Position numbers and translations under genes: made by a program
Assembly: GCF_000799565.1 (NCBI RefSeq)
Contig: NZ_JUHB01000001.1
Location: forward strand, 3,165,501-3,229,500
DNA: 64,000 nucleotides
From: Cellulophaga sp. Hel_I_12
GTDB lineage: Bacteria > Bacteroidota > Bacteroidia > Flavobacteriales > Flavobacteriaceae
Direction of reading: 5' to 3'
The notes under the pieces: generated by a model
Told to the model about the DNA's origin: nothing
The model's database searches: none
What the model saw: only the letters and a program-made list of their open reading frames with translations
Shown: piece after piece, positions 36,362 through 44,522 of the stretch
Position numbering within the stretch: position 1 is the stretch's first letter
Layout of the letters: each line of letters opens with the position of its first letter

Positions 36362-37084
36362 ATGTTAGTAGAAGTTTGCGCTAATTCGTTAGAATCTGCT
36401 TTGAATGCGGAGAAAGCTGGAGCAGACAGAATAGAATTGTGTGCAGAATTAGGTCTAGGCGGTATAACTCCTTCTTTTGGCTTTATCAAAACGGTAAAAG
36501 AACAAATTAATATTCCCATTCATGTGCTAATTCGGCCAAGAAGTGGCGATTTTACCTATGACCAGGCAGAATTTGAAAGTATGCTTCACGATATTCAGTT
36601 ATGTATTGATTTAGGTTGTGACGGTATTGTTGCAGGAGTTTTAAATCAAAACCTAACTTTAGATCTAAAGCGAACAGCCATTTTGAAAAAGGCCTCGAAA
36701 CATTTAAAATTTACTTTTCACAGAGCTTTTGATTGGATAATAGATCCTTTTGAAGCCTTATATCAATTAGAAGACCTTGGAGTAGATTGTATTTTAACTT
36801 CAGGCCAAGAGCAAAAAGCTATAGATGGTTTTAATTTACTTTGGCAATTGCAGCAAAAAGCTACCGATTGCACCATTATGGTTGGTAGTGGAATTAATAG
36901 TGCTAATGCTCTTGCATTTAAGGAGAAGGGATTTAAAGCCCTACATTTATCAGGCACCAAATTTTATCCTAAAAATGCAAATTTACCGCGATTACCCATG
37001 AGTTCTTTAAATTTTTTTCAGGAGGATAAAAAAATTATTTCAGACCTTAGTTTAATACAAGAAGTTGTACATAAGGTCAAATAA
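36362..37084 (+). CDS. cutC: CutC family copper homeostasis protein
   Basis: A 240-residue TIM-barrel protein of the CutC family: EVCANSLESALNAEKAGADRIELC at the start, then HVLIRPRSGDFTYD, DGIVAGVL, FHRAFDW, DCILTSGQEQKA and MVGSGINSANA. CutC was linked genetically to copper tolerance in E. coli, but the molecular role is unsettled. No copper exporter or regulator is nearby, so the copper link here rests on family alone. The phosphoesterase gene follows after 52 nt on the same strand and may be cotranscribed. Confidence 0.92.
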   Translation: MLVEVCANSLESALNAEKAGADRIELCAELGLGGITPSFGFIKTVKEQINIPIHVLIRPRSGDFTYDQAEFESMLHDIQLCIDLGCDGIVAGVLNQNLTLDLKRTAILKKASKHLKFTFHRAFDWIIDPFEALYQLEDLGVDCILTSGQEQKAIDGFNLLWQLQQKATDCTIMVGSGINSANALAFKEKGFKALHLSGTKFYPKNANLPRLPMSSLNFFQEDKKIISDLSLIQEVVHKVK

Positions 37085-37136
37085 ATAGCAAATGAAGTCT
37101 CTTTTTTCTGAAATACAAATACCTTTGTAAAAAAAA

Positions 37137-38366
37137 ATGCTACGCTGGATCTTTTTTATTATTCTTTATTTCGCCTTAGGGGTCTATACCTTACAGGCTT
37201 TAAAAACGGCCTCGCGATTTCCTTGGGTACACTTTGTGTATCTAGCGCTATTCTTTTTAGTGTTGGGAAATTTTATATACCAATTTACTTTTGGCGCTAG
37301 TGATGGTAAAGTTTTAAGTGTTCCTAGAAGCTATGCTTTTGGTTTTATGTTGGCGATGATTACGTTTAACCTTATTACGGTAGTGTTTTTGTTCTCCGAG
37401 GATATTTTTAGGTTTTTGTCAGGCCTTTATCAGAAATTTTTCGGAATAGAAAAAACCTTCACATTTCCGGAACGCCGTAGTTTTCTAAGTTTAATTGCCT
37501 TAGGTATTGCAGCGGTGCCTTTTGGAGCTTTGATTTTCGGGATGTATAAAGGCAAGTATAATTTTAAAGTCTTAAAATATTCCTTAGAGTTTGAGGATCT
37601 GCCAGATGCTTTTGATGGCTACCAAATCACTCAGATTTCTGATGTGCATAGCGGTAGTTTCGATAATCGAGAGAAAATAGCCTATGCCATAGACTTGATC
37701 AATAAGCAACAGAGTGATGTGCTTTTTTTTACAGGAGATTTGGTCAATAATAAGACCGAAGAAATGCACCCTTGGAAAGATTTATTTGCTACCCTTGAGG
37801 CTAAAGATGGTAAATATTCTATTTTGGGGAATCATGATTATGGTGATTATGTGGACTGGGACTCGGAGGAAGAAAAAGAACAGAATCTAGAAGATTTAAA
37901 ACAACTACAAAAAGAAATAGGTTTTGATTTGCTTTTAAATGACAGTAGATACTTGACAAGGGGAACGGATAAAATTGCGCTTCTAGGTGTTGAAAATTGG
38001 GGTAGGGGTGGCTTCAAAAAGGCAGGTGATTTAACGAAAGCGGCAAAGAATATTAAAAAAGACGATTTTAAAATATTATTGAGCCATGACCCAAGTCATT
38101 GGGAAGATATAGTACTAAAAGACGATTACCACTACCATTTAACCTTAAGCGGGCACACCCACGGCATGCAGTTTGGCATAGAAATACCTGGCTGGCTAAA
38201 GTGGAGCCCAGTCCAATGGCGCTATACCTATTGGGCGGGGGTGTACAAAGAATTGGGGCAATTTATTAATGTGAATAGGGGGTTTGGGTTTTTAGGATAT
38301 CCAGGCCGTGTGGGGATATGGCCAGAAATAACCGTGATTACCTTAAAGAAAAAGGGCTTGATGTAG
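37137..38366 (+). CDS. Membrane-anchored metallophosphoesterase
   Basis: A 409-residue protein with about four N-terminal membrane helices (residues 1-155, for example WIFFIILYFALGVYTL and ALGIAAVPFGALIFGMYKG). A calcineurin-like phosphoesterase domain follows with a full metal-ligand set: QISDVHSGS, FTGDLVNN, LGNHDYGDY, LLSHDPSHW and LSGHTHGMQ. The first motif is DxH, as in the YaeI/UDP-diacylglucosamine hydrolase-like branch. Such proteins may act on phospholipid or nucleotide substrates at the membrane; the substrate is unknown. It ends 91 nt before the thioredoxin-like gene. Confidence 0.87.
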   Translation: MLRWIFFIILYFALGVYTLQALKTASRFPWVHFVYLALFFLVLGNFIYQFTFGASDGKVLSVPRSYAFGFMLAMITFNLITVVFLFSEDIFRFLSGLYQKFFGIEKTFTFPERRSFLSLIALGIAAVPFGALIFGMYKGKYNFKVLKYSLEFEDLPDAFDGYQITQISDVHSGSFDNREKIAYAIDLINKQQSDVLFFTGDLVNNKTEEMHPWKDLFATLEAKDGKYSILGNHDYGDYVDWDSEEEKEQNLEDLKQLQKEIGFDLLLNDSRYLTRGTDKIALLGVENWGRGGFKKAGDLTKAAKNIKKDDFKILLSHDPSHWEDIVLKDDYHYHLTLSGHTHGMQFGIEIPGWLKWSPVQWRYTYWAGVYKELGQFINVNRGFGFLGYPGRVGIWPEITVITLKKKGLM

Positions 38367-38457
38367 TTTTTTCTAGGTTTAAGAAGACAAAAGTCTCTTA
38401 TCCATTTATTTTTTAACAATTTTTCTTATTTTTGAGTAACCAATACAATTTTTTCCT

Positions 38458-38754
38458 ATGTCTAAATTTGGCGAACTTATAGAATCTAAAACTCCTGTGT
38501 TGTTAGATTTTTATGCGGAATGGAACGAACAGTCTACAGCAATGCATGCAGTGCTTCGTGACGTCGCAGCAGCATTAGGGGATAGAGGTAAAGTGATAAA
38601 AATTGATGTTGACAAGAATAAGGAACTGTCACAGGCATTACGAGTAAAAGGCTTACCGACCTTAATGATCTATAAAAACGGAGAAATGATTTGGCGTCAA
38701 AGTGGAGAGCAAGATGCCAATACGCTGATAGGTATCCTCAATGAATATATTTAA
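38458..38754 (+). CDS. Thioredoxin-fold protein lacking the CxxC redox motif
   Basis: A 98-residue single-domain protein that aligns end to end with thioredoxin: VLLDFYAEWNEQSTAMHAVL at the active-site region, VIKIDVDKNKELSQALRVKGLPTLMIYKNGE with the conserved cis-proline, and a C-terminal helix. Where thioredoxin has WCGPC, this protein has WNEQS, so both catalytic cysteines are absent and there is no cysteine anywhere in the protein. It cannot do thiol-disulfide exchange. A chaperone, scaffold or binding role is inferred. The frame is intact and codon use is normal, so it is not decaying. TATTTTTG at 38427-38434 may be its -7 element. Confidence 0.88.
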   Translation: MSKFGELIESKTPVLLDFYAEWNEQSTAMHAVLRDVAAALGDRGKVIKIDVDKNKELSQALRVKGLPTLMIYKNGEMIWRQSGEQDANTLIGILNEYI

Positions 38755-38764
38755 ATAAAAGCAT

Positions 38765-38798
38765 AAAAAAAACCGAGATGAACATCTCGGTTTTTTTT
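38765..38798. terminator. Bidirectional terminator between the thioredoxin-like and GT117 genes
   Basis: A perfect 16-bp stem, eight As plus CCGAGATG and the complement ending in eight Ts, with a 2-nt AA between the arms. It is symmetric and so stops both convergent transcripts. Confidence 0.92.
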
Positions 38799-38801
38799 AT
38801 G

Positions 38802-41800
38802 TTACTCTTGAAGTATTGGAACAGTATCTAATTCCGATTCGACGCTGTTGTCTATAGTGTTAGAGTCTATTACATCAGGATTCATGGGCTCTGAATCACG
38901 AATTAAAGAATCATCATTACCATCGACAAATCGGCTAAACTTATCGATATATTCATTAAATAGTAGTGTTTCTTTTTCCGTAATTTCACGGTCACCATTT
39001 CTGATGACAATATCAATATTTCTATTGTAGGCTTCCATGTCTGTGATAATATCATTCAGTTTTTCATACTGCTCATCGAGCGGCATACTTGCGTAAAAAT
39101 TAAGTCGCTCTTGATAAATTGTTTTTAATTTCTCAAATAATTCACGTGCTTTTTTAGTTTCACCAACTTTGTAATAACCATCGACAAAAGGCTCCACAAA
39201 AGCGTGGTACTCAAAGTAATCAACAGGCATGTTGGTCATGGCAATATCAATCATTTCTTTTGCTTTGCTAATCTTGTCTTCATTGATTAATTGCTCTACC
39301 AAACGAGCAATATTACCCCTGTAAGATAAACCTTGAATTCTAGTCTGTGTGTCGTGGTAAATTTCAGAGCTCCCGGAGTTACCCCAATCCCATTTTTTAA
39401 CAATGTCATACATCAATTCACTATCAATACGCCCCATTTCATAAGAACGTTTATCGAACTCGGTTTTAATAGGCACTAATTTGTACACTAAACCATCTAA
39501 CTGTAAATAGTCTTTAAGCCAAATATATTCCCCATCATCGAAACTACCTCCCGAGAAATAAATTGGCCTCTTCCAATCGTTATTGGCGAGAATATCAAGC
39601 ATGAGCAGACGATTTTTTGGTAGGGCACTTTTAGGAAGCTCAATGTCAATAAAATCGACAATTAAGGCAGAATCCTTTTCTTTTACCAAACCACTTTTTA
39701 ATACATTTTCCTTGTTCACAGGAATGCGAATGTGGTTGGTGGGGTAAAAAACAATATCTAGGGTGTTCTCAGGATACTGACTAACATCTACATCTTGGGA
39801 AGCTGATAAAACACTACGTAATTTTGTTCTAGGCTCATCGCTAGCTACCCAGTCCATGAATGCTTTTATGTCCCAGCGAGATTCTGAAATATTTTTATTG
39901 TAAAGCTCGTCTACATTTTGGTAGTATACCACGTCTCTTGAGCCTAATCTGTATTTTTCATGCGTTAGTTGCGAAGGTATAGGTTCGCTTTCGTAGGCTT
40001 TTTTCTTCATTTGGTCAATGTACCAATCTGTTTGAAATAGACTCGTATTAATCACGCGAACATCGGTTCTATAGCCTTCTATTTCTTGCGCAAACCAAAG
40101 AGGAAAAGTATCGTTATCCCCAATGGTGAAAAGCATGGCGCCAACATTTTCTTGGGTAGATCCCAAATACGCTTTTGCAGTGCTTTCGGCCGTAAACCGG
40201 TTAGACCTATCGTGATCGTCCCAGTTTTGGTAGGCCATTAAAAATGGTACTGCGAAAAAGCAAATGACGGTAATGGCAGGTGCTAAAATTTTTGGGCTGA
40301 GTAATTTTTTAAAAGCATCAAACAACCCATAAACCCCTAGTCCTATCCAAATGGCAAAAATATAAAATGAACCTACTAAGGAATAATCGCGTTCTCTAGG
40401 TTGAAAAATGCCGGGGTTGGTGTAAAACTGTATCGCAAGTCCTGTAAACAAAAAGAATACCAAGAGCGCCCAAAACTGTTTTGGGTTTTTGCCGATTTGA
40501 AATAAAATACCAATAATTCCTAGTAATAGAGGTAAAAAGTAGTACAAATTTCGGCCTTTATTATCTAAAACTTCAGTGGGTAAGTTTTCTTGACTACCAA
40601 TAGCTGGTCGCATAGCATCTATAAACGTAATACCGCTTAACCAATTTCCATTCTCATCATAACGACCTTGTTTGTCGTTTTGTTTTCCTGTGAAATTCCA
40701 CATAAAATAACGCCAATACATATAGCCAAATTGAAATTCGAACATGTATTGAATGTTTTGCCAAACGGTTGGTGGTTGTACTTCTAAGTAATCACTAAAT
40801 CTATTTAAAAAACCTATATATTCTTTTTCTCCAATTTCTCCTTGAGCAAAACCAGTTTTAAGTTGTGCGATAGCGGCTTTAAGTTCCTCATTATTCGTGG
40901 TGGGCTTGAAATCTAATGCGCCAAAATAACGCATGTAATTTTCTGTATTTTGTTCGCTCCACATTCTAGGTAAAAAGCCTACGTGTTTTTTATTAGGACC
41001 TTGAGTTGCATTCTTATATTTATTGACGATAATGTACTTCCCAGTTTTTTCATCTCGTTCATATTTGGGTTTTTCGTCTTTTTCTTCTCCTGCACCTGCA
41101 AAAGCATTCGAGTAATAGGCCCCGTAAATAGGACTATCAACGCTAGGGTATTGCTCTCTATTATAATAGGCCAATAAAGAACGAGCATCAGAAGGATCAT
41201 TTTCATTAATCACCACATCGGCATTAGCCCTTATCGGAAGCATTAGCCATGAAGAAAACCCTAAAAATAAAAACAGTAAACATAAAACTAGGGTATTGGC
41301 TGTTTTGAAATCGTGTTTTCTAGTGTAATTTAATCCCAAATAAAAGACCGTAATAAAAATAAGTCCCATAATTACAGAACCAGAATTAAAAGGCAGTCCT
41401 ATGGTGTTGATGAAAAAAACTTCACTCCACCCAAAAGCGACAAGAACATAGGTTAATGAAAATTTATAGACCAACATTAAAATAGCAACCACAATGACGT
41501 TTGCTAATAAGAAATTTTTTATGGTCGTAGTTTTGTATTTCTTAAAATAATATAATAAACCAATAGATGGAATAGCTAAAAAGCCCATAAACTGAATTCC
41601 AAAGGTTAAACCTACTACATACGAAATAAGTACAATCCATTTATCACCTCGAGGTGAATCTAAGTCATCAACCCACTTCAAGCCCATCCACAGTAATAGG
41701 GCCATAATAAAGCTGGCCATAGAATACACTTCAGTTTCACCGGCGTTAAACCAAAAACTATCGGAGAAGGTAAAAGCTAATGAACCTATAAGGGCACTGC

Positions 41801-42170
41801 CAAAAATGGCTATGGTTTTGCTGTTGGTCATCACCTCGTCTTGTGCCAATAACTTTTTAGCAAGATTGGTGATGGTCCAAAACATAAATAGGATTGTAAA
41901 TGCACTAGAAACAACCGAAACATAATTGACCATTAAGGCTATCTTTGAGGCATCTCCAAAAGCAAACATGGCAAAAAAAGCACCTATCATTTGTAAAAGT
42001 GGTGCTCCTGGGGGGTGACCTACTTGAAGCTTAGCAGAAGTGGCAATATATTCACCAGCATCCCAAAAACTACCCGTTGGTTCTACCGTAATCGTGTAGG
42101 TTATTAATGCAATAAAAAAAACAAACCATCCTAAAATGGAGTCCCATTTTTTAAAATTCTTAGAAAACAT
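38802..42170 (-). CDS. GT117 family (DUF2723) protein O-mannosyltransferase
   Basis: A 1122-residue multi-spanning membrane protein. The N-terminal DUF2723 signature is EPTGSFWDAGEYIATSAKLQ followed by VGHPPGAPLLQM. About a dozen hydrophobic helices occupy the first 650 residues. A large extracytoplasmic C-terminal part follows with GDNDTFPLWFAQEIEGYRTD and TPR-like helices (residues about 990-1060). Family members (GT117, related to human TMEM260) transfer mannose from a lipid carrier to proteins, and in Bacteroidota they are linked to general O-glycosylation of exported proteins. The role here is inferred from family. The acidic Ser/Asp-rich C terminus overhangs a terminator. Confidence 0.87.
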   Translation of the reverse strand: MFSKNFKKWDSILGWFVFFIALITYTITVEPTGSFWDAGEYIATSAKLQVGHPPGAPLLQMIGAFFAMFAFGDASKIALMVNYVSVVSSAFTILFMFWTITNLAKKLLAQDEVMTNSKTIAIFGSALIGSLAFTFSDSFWFNAGETEVYSMASFIMALLLWMGLKWVDDLDSPRGDKWIVLISYVVGLTFGIQFMGFLAIPSIGLLYYFKKYKTTTIKNFLLANVIVVAILMLVYKFSLTYVLVAFGWSEVFFINTIGLPFNSGSVIMGLIFITVFYLGLNYTRKHDFKTANTLVLCLLFLFLGFSSWLMLPIRANADVVINENDPSDARSLLAYYNREQYPSVDSPIYGAYYSNAFAGAGEEKDEKPKYERDEKTGKYIIVNKYKNATQGPNKKHVGFLPRMWSEQNTENYMRYFGALDFKPTTNNEELKAAIAQLKTGFAQGEIGEKEYIGFLNRFSDYLEVQPPTVWQNIQYMFEFQFGYMYWRYFMWNFTGKQNDKQGRYDENGNWLSGITFIDAMRPAIGSQENLPTEVLDNKGRNLYYFLPLLLGIIGILFQIGKNPKQFWALLVFFLFTGLAIQFYTNPGIFQPRERDYSLVGSFYIFAIWIGLGVYGLFDAFKKLLSPKILAPAITVICFFAVPFLMAYQNWDDHDRSNRFTAESTAKAYLGSTQENVGAMLFTIGDNDTFPLWFAQEIEGYRTDVRVINTSLFQTDWYIDQMKKKAYESEPIPSQLTHEKYRLGSRDVVYYQNVDELYNKNISESRWDIKAFMDWVASDEPRTKLRSVLSASQDVDVSQYPENTLDIVFYPTNHIRIPVNKENVLKSGLVKEKDSALIVDFIDIELPKSALPKNRLLMLDILANNDWKRPIYFSGGSFDDGEYIWLKDYLQLDGLVYKLVPIKTEFDKRSYEMGRIDSELMYDIVKKWDWGNSGSSEIYHDTQTRIQGLSYRGNIARLVEQLINEDKISKAKEMIDIAMTNMPVDYFEYHAFVEPFVDGYYKVGETKKARELFEKLKTIYQERLNFYASMPLDEQYEKLNDIITDMEAYNRNIDIVIRNGDREITEKETLLFNEYIDKFSRFVDGNDDSLIRDSEPMNPDVIDSNTIDNSVESELDTVPILQE

Positions 42171-42461
42171 CTATGTTCTAGTTTAACAATTACGGCGAAT
42201 TTACTAATTAATATAGATATGGGATTCATTTTTTTATAAACCTTTAACATCCATTAATTTTATCAATATCGTTGCATCTGCCTGTTAGGGTATGGCTATT
42301 CAGCTTTTTAGCTTGGTGTCTTTCTAAAAATCGTAATTTGTAGTTTCTATTTGTTTTAAAAAATTTATCTGAAGTAAATCTTTAAAGCCTATTGAAAATA
42401 AGGGTTTTAGGGCTCAGGATTGATTTATTTTGCGAAAAGCGCATTAATTCTCTTTAAAATA
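42171..42461. other. Intergenic region upstream of the GT117 gene and tRNA-Gln
   Basis: About 290 nt, or 340 nt counted to the tRNA, with no ORF of coding character. It should contain the GT117 promoter on the minus strand; the best -7 candidate has one mismatch (TAAATTCG) and no good -33 partner. Confidence 0.5.
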
Positions 42462-42492
42462 TTTGTGGATGTAAAACTTTGTTATAAATTTG
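42462..42492 (+). promoter_or_regulatory. Consensus Bacteroidota promoter of tRNA-Gln
   Basis: TTTG at 42462-42465, exactly 19 nt, then TAAATTTG at 42485-42492: a perfect consensus match. It ends 18 nt before the mature tRNA 5' end. Confidence 0.85.
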
Positions 42493-42510
42493 CACCGCTT
42501 TTAGAGGTAA

Positions 42511-42582
42511 TGGTCCATGGTGTAATTGGCAACACTCCGGTTTTTGGTACCGTCATTCAAGGTTCGAGTCCTTGTGGACCAA
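42511..42582 (+). tRNA. tRNA-Gln (anticodon TTG)
   Basis: 72 nt. The acceptor TGGTCCA pairs with TGGACCA, discriminator A. D-stem GTGT/ACAC, T-loop TTCGAGT. The anticodon loop TTTTGGT reads TTG at 42544-42546. The outermost anticodon-stem pair (27:43) is a C/T mismatch, while the other four pairs hold. CCA is not encoded. Confidence 0.95.
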
Positions 42583-42594
42583 CACAAATTTTAG

Positions 42595-42630
42595 AAAACC
42601 CTACTCTTATAAAGTAGGGTTTTTGTTTTT
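42595..42630 (+). terminator. Terminator after tRNA-Gln
   Basis: An 11-bp stem around ACCCTACT / AGTAGGGT, extended by A-T pairs, with a 7-nt loop and followed by TTTTTG and more Ts. Confidence 0.85.
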
Positions 42631-42698
42631 AAATTATTTTTTGTTTCCCTTAGTCTAGTCTTGCAGGTATAAATATAATAATATGTTGAAAAAAGTTG

Positions 42699-42768
42699 TA
42701 TATTTGCACTGCTAAAATGATGAATAGAATATATGAGGGGACAAATTGTCCCCTCTTTTATTACTTAA
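42699..42768 (+). promoter_or_regulatory. Leader of the rimP-nusA-infB operon: -7 element, hairpin and possible 11-codon ORF
   Basis: TATATTTG at 42699-42706 matches the -7 element; no good -33 partner was found. At 42735-42755 lies a 21-nt near-perfect palindrome, GAGGGGACAA-A-TTGTCCCCTC, followed by TTTTA, like an intrinsic terminator placed 17 nt before the rimP start. An ATG at 42733 opens an 11-codon frame (MRGQIVPSFIT) through the hairpin, ending at TAA 42766-42768. Attenuation of the operon is an inference. Confidence 0.6.
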
Positions 42769-42772
42769 TTTT

Positions 42773-43234
42773 ATGTTTAAAGAAAAAGTTACAGCCTTAT
42801 TAGAAGCTGGTTTAAAAGAAAATGAATCTATTTTTTTAATAGATTTTACCTTAGGCGCTGGTAATAAAATAAACATCACTTTAGATGGTGATCATGGTGT
42901 TACTTTAAAAGATTGTATCGCCATAAGCAGGGCTATTGAACATAATTTAGACAGAGAAGAAGAGGATTTTTCGTTAGAAGTGGCTTCGGTAGGTGCTACA
43001 ACGCCTATGGTAATGCCTCGTCAGTATAAAAAAAATATTGGCAGGGAATTAGAAGTCAAGACCCAAGATGCTAAATTTGAAGGTGTATTAACTGAGGCAG
43101 ATGATCAGGGAATTACCTTAGAATGGAAATCAAGAGAGCCCAAGCCGGTAGGTAAGGGTAAAGTAACAGTGCAGAAAAAACAAGTTATTGGTTTTTCTGA
43201 TATTCAAGAAGCAAAAGTTATTATAAAATTTTAA
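42773..43234 (+). CDS. rimP: Ribosome maturation factor RimP
   Basis: Assists maturation of the 30S subunit. It begins MFKEKVTALLEAGL and has the conserved pattern HGVTLKDCIAISRAIEHNLDREEEDFSLEVASVGAT, in which EVAS replaces the EVSSPG of E. coli. A C-terminal SH3-like domain follows (GKVTVQKKQVIGFSDIQEAKVII). The ATG at 42773 gives 153 residues, the family length. An earlier in-frame TTG at 42746 lies inside the leader hairpin and was rejected. nusA follows 12 nt later, the conserved rimP-nusA-infB order. Confidence 0.95.
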   Translation: MFKEKVTALLEAGLKENESIFLIDFTLGAGNKINITLDGDHGVTLKDCIAISRAIEHNLDREEEDFSLEVASVGATTPMVMPRQYKKNIGRELEVKTQDAKFEGVLTEADDQGITLEWKSREPKPVGKGKVTVQKKQVIGFSDIQEAKVIIKF

Positions 43235-43246
43235 TTGTAATTCAAC

Positions 43247-44479
43247 ATGGAAAATATTGCGCTGATCGAATCTTTTTCGGAATTTAAAGACGATAAGTTC
43301 ATTGACAGGGTAACGCTTATGGCGATTCTAGAAGACGTTTTTAGAAATGCTCTAAAGAAAAAATTTGGGTCAGATGATAACTTTGATATCATTATAAACC
43401 CAGATAAAGGTGATTTAGAAATTTGGAGAAACCGTGTTGTGGTTGAGGATGGAGAGGTTGAGGAGCCTAACGAAGAAATATCGTTGAGTGAGGCACGCAA
43501 AATTGAGCCAGATTTTGAAGTTGGTGAAGATGTTTCCGAAGAAGTTAAGCTTATTCAACTAGGTAGAAGAGCCATCTTGGCCTTGCGTCAAAATTTAATA
43601 TCTAAAATTCATGAGCATGATAATACCACGATCTACAAACAGTTTAAGGACTTAGAAGGTGAGATTTATACGGCTGAAGTACATCATATAAGACACAAGG
43701 TTGTGATCTTATTAGATGACGAGGGGAACGAAATTATAATGCCAAAAGAAAAACAAATCCCTTCTGATTTTTTTAGAAAAGGGGATAATGTACGTGGTAT
43801 TATTGAAAGTGTTGAGTTGAAAGGGAATAAGCCTTTGATTATTATGTCAAGGACGGCGCCAGCATTTTTAGAGCAATTATTTTTTCAAGAAATACCAGAA
43901 GTTTTTGATGGTTTAATTACCGTTAAAAAAGTAGTGCGTATTCCTGGTGAAAAAGCGAAAGTGGCTGTAGATTCTTATGATGATCGTATAGATCCAGTAG
44001 GGGCATGTGTGGGAATGAAAGGTTCACGTATTCACGGTATTGTTCGTGAATTAGGAAATGAAAATATTGATGTTATCAATTGGACCAGCAATCCACAATT
44101 GTTGGTGACTAGAGCACTGAGTCCAGCGCGTGTATCTTCGGTCAAATTAGATGATGAAAAAATGACAGCTCAGGTGTATTTAAGACCTGAAGAGGTTTCA
44201 AAGGCCATTGGTCGTGGAGGTCATAATATTAGATTAGCAGGTCAGTTGACAGGTTATGAAATTGATGTATTCCGTGAAGGAGTAGAGGAAGATGTTGAAT
44301 TAACAGAATTCTCTGATGAAATTGAAGCTTGGATTATTGACGAATTCAAGAAGATAGGAATGGATACTGCTCGTAGTGTTTTAGAGCAAGATATTGATGA
44401 TTTAGTGAAGAGAACAGACTTAGAAGAGGAGACAATTATTGAAGTTGTTCGAATCTTAAAAGAAGAATTAGCAGATTAA
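43247..44479 (+). CDS. nusA: Transcription termination/antitermination factor NusA
   Basis: Binds RNA polymerase and nascent RNA and modulates pausing, termination and antitermination. The product has 410 residues. The N-terminal polymerase-binding domain runs to about 130. An S1 domain follows (YTAEVHHIRHKVVILLDDEGNEIIMP). The two KH domains show DPVGACVGMKGSRIHGIVREL and SKAIGRGGHNIRLAGQLTGYEIDV. The C-terminal acidic repeats of E. coli NusA are missing, as usual outside proteobacteria; one HhH-like segment remains at the end. It is the middle gene of rimP-nusA-infB. Confidence 0.97.
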   Translation: MENIALIESFSEFKDDKFIDRVTLMAILEDVFRNALKKKFGSDDNFDIIINPDKGDLEIWRNRVVVEDGEVEEPNEEISLSEARKIEPDFEVGEDVSEEVKLIQLGRRAILALRQNLISKIHEHDNTTIYKQFKDLEGEIYTAEVHHIRHKVVILLDDEGNEIIMPKEKQIPSDFFRKGDNVRGIIESVELKGNKPLIIMSRTAPAFLEQLFFQEIPEVFDGLITVKKVVRIPGEKAKVAVDSYDDRIDPVGACVGMKGSRIHGIVRELGNENIDVINWTSNPQLLVTRALSPARVSSVKLDDEKMTAQVYLRPEEVSKAIGRGGHNIRLAGQLTGYEIDVFREGVEEDVELTEFSDEIEAWIIDEFKKIGMDTARSVLEQDIDDLVKRTDLEEETIIEVVRILKEELAD

Positions 44480-44522
44480 GCTATATATTAGCAAGAAAAT
44501 TCAAGTATAGTAACAAGTATTT

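Noticed and set aside
42511..42582. Possible tRNA pseudogene because of the 27:43 mismatch
   Set aside because: All other stems, the T-loop and the anticodon are intact and a consensus promoter and terminator flank it, so it is read as functional.
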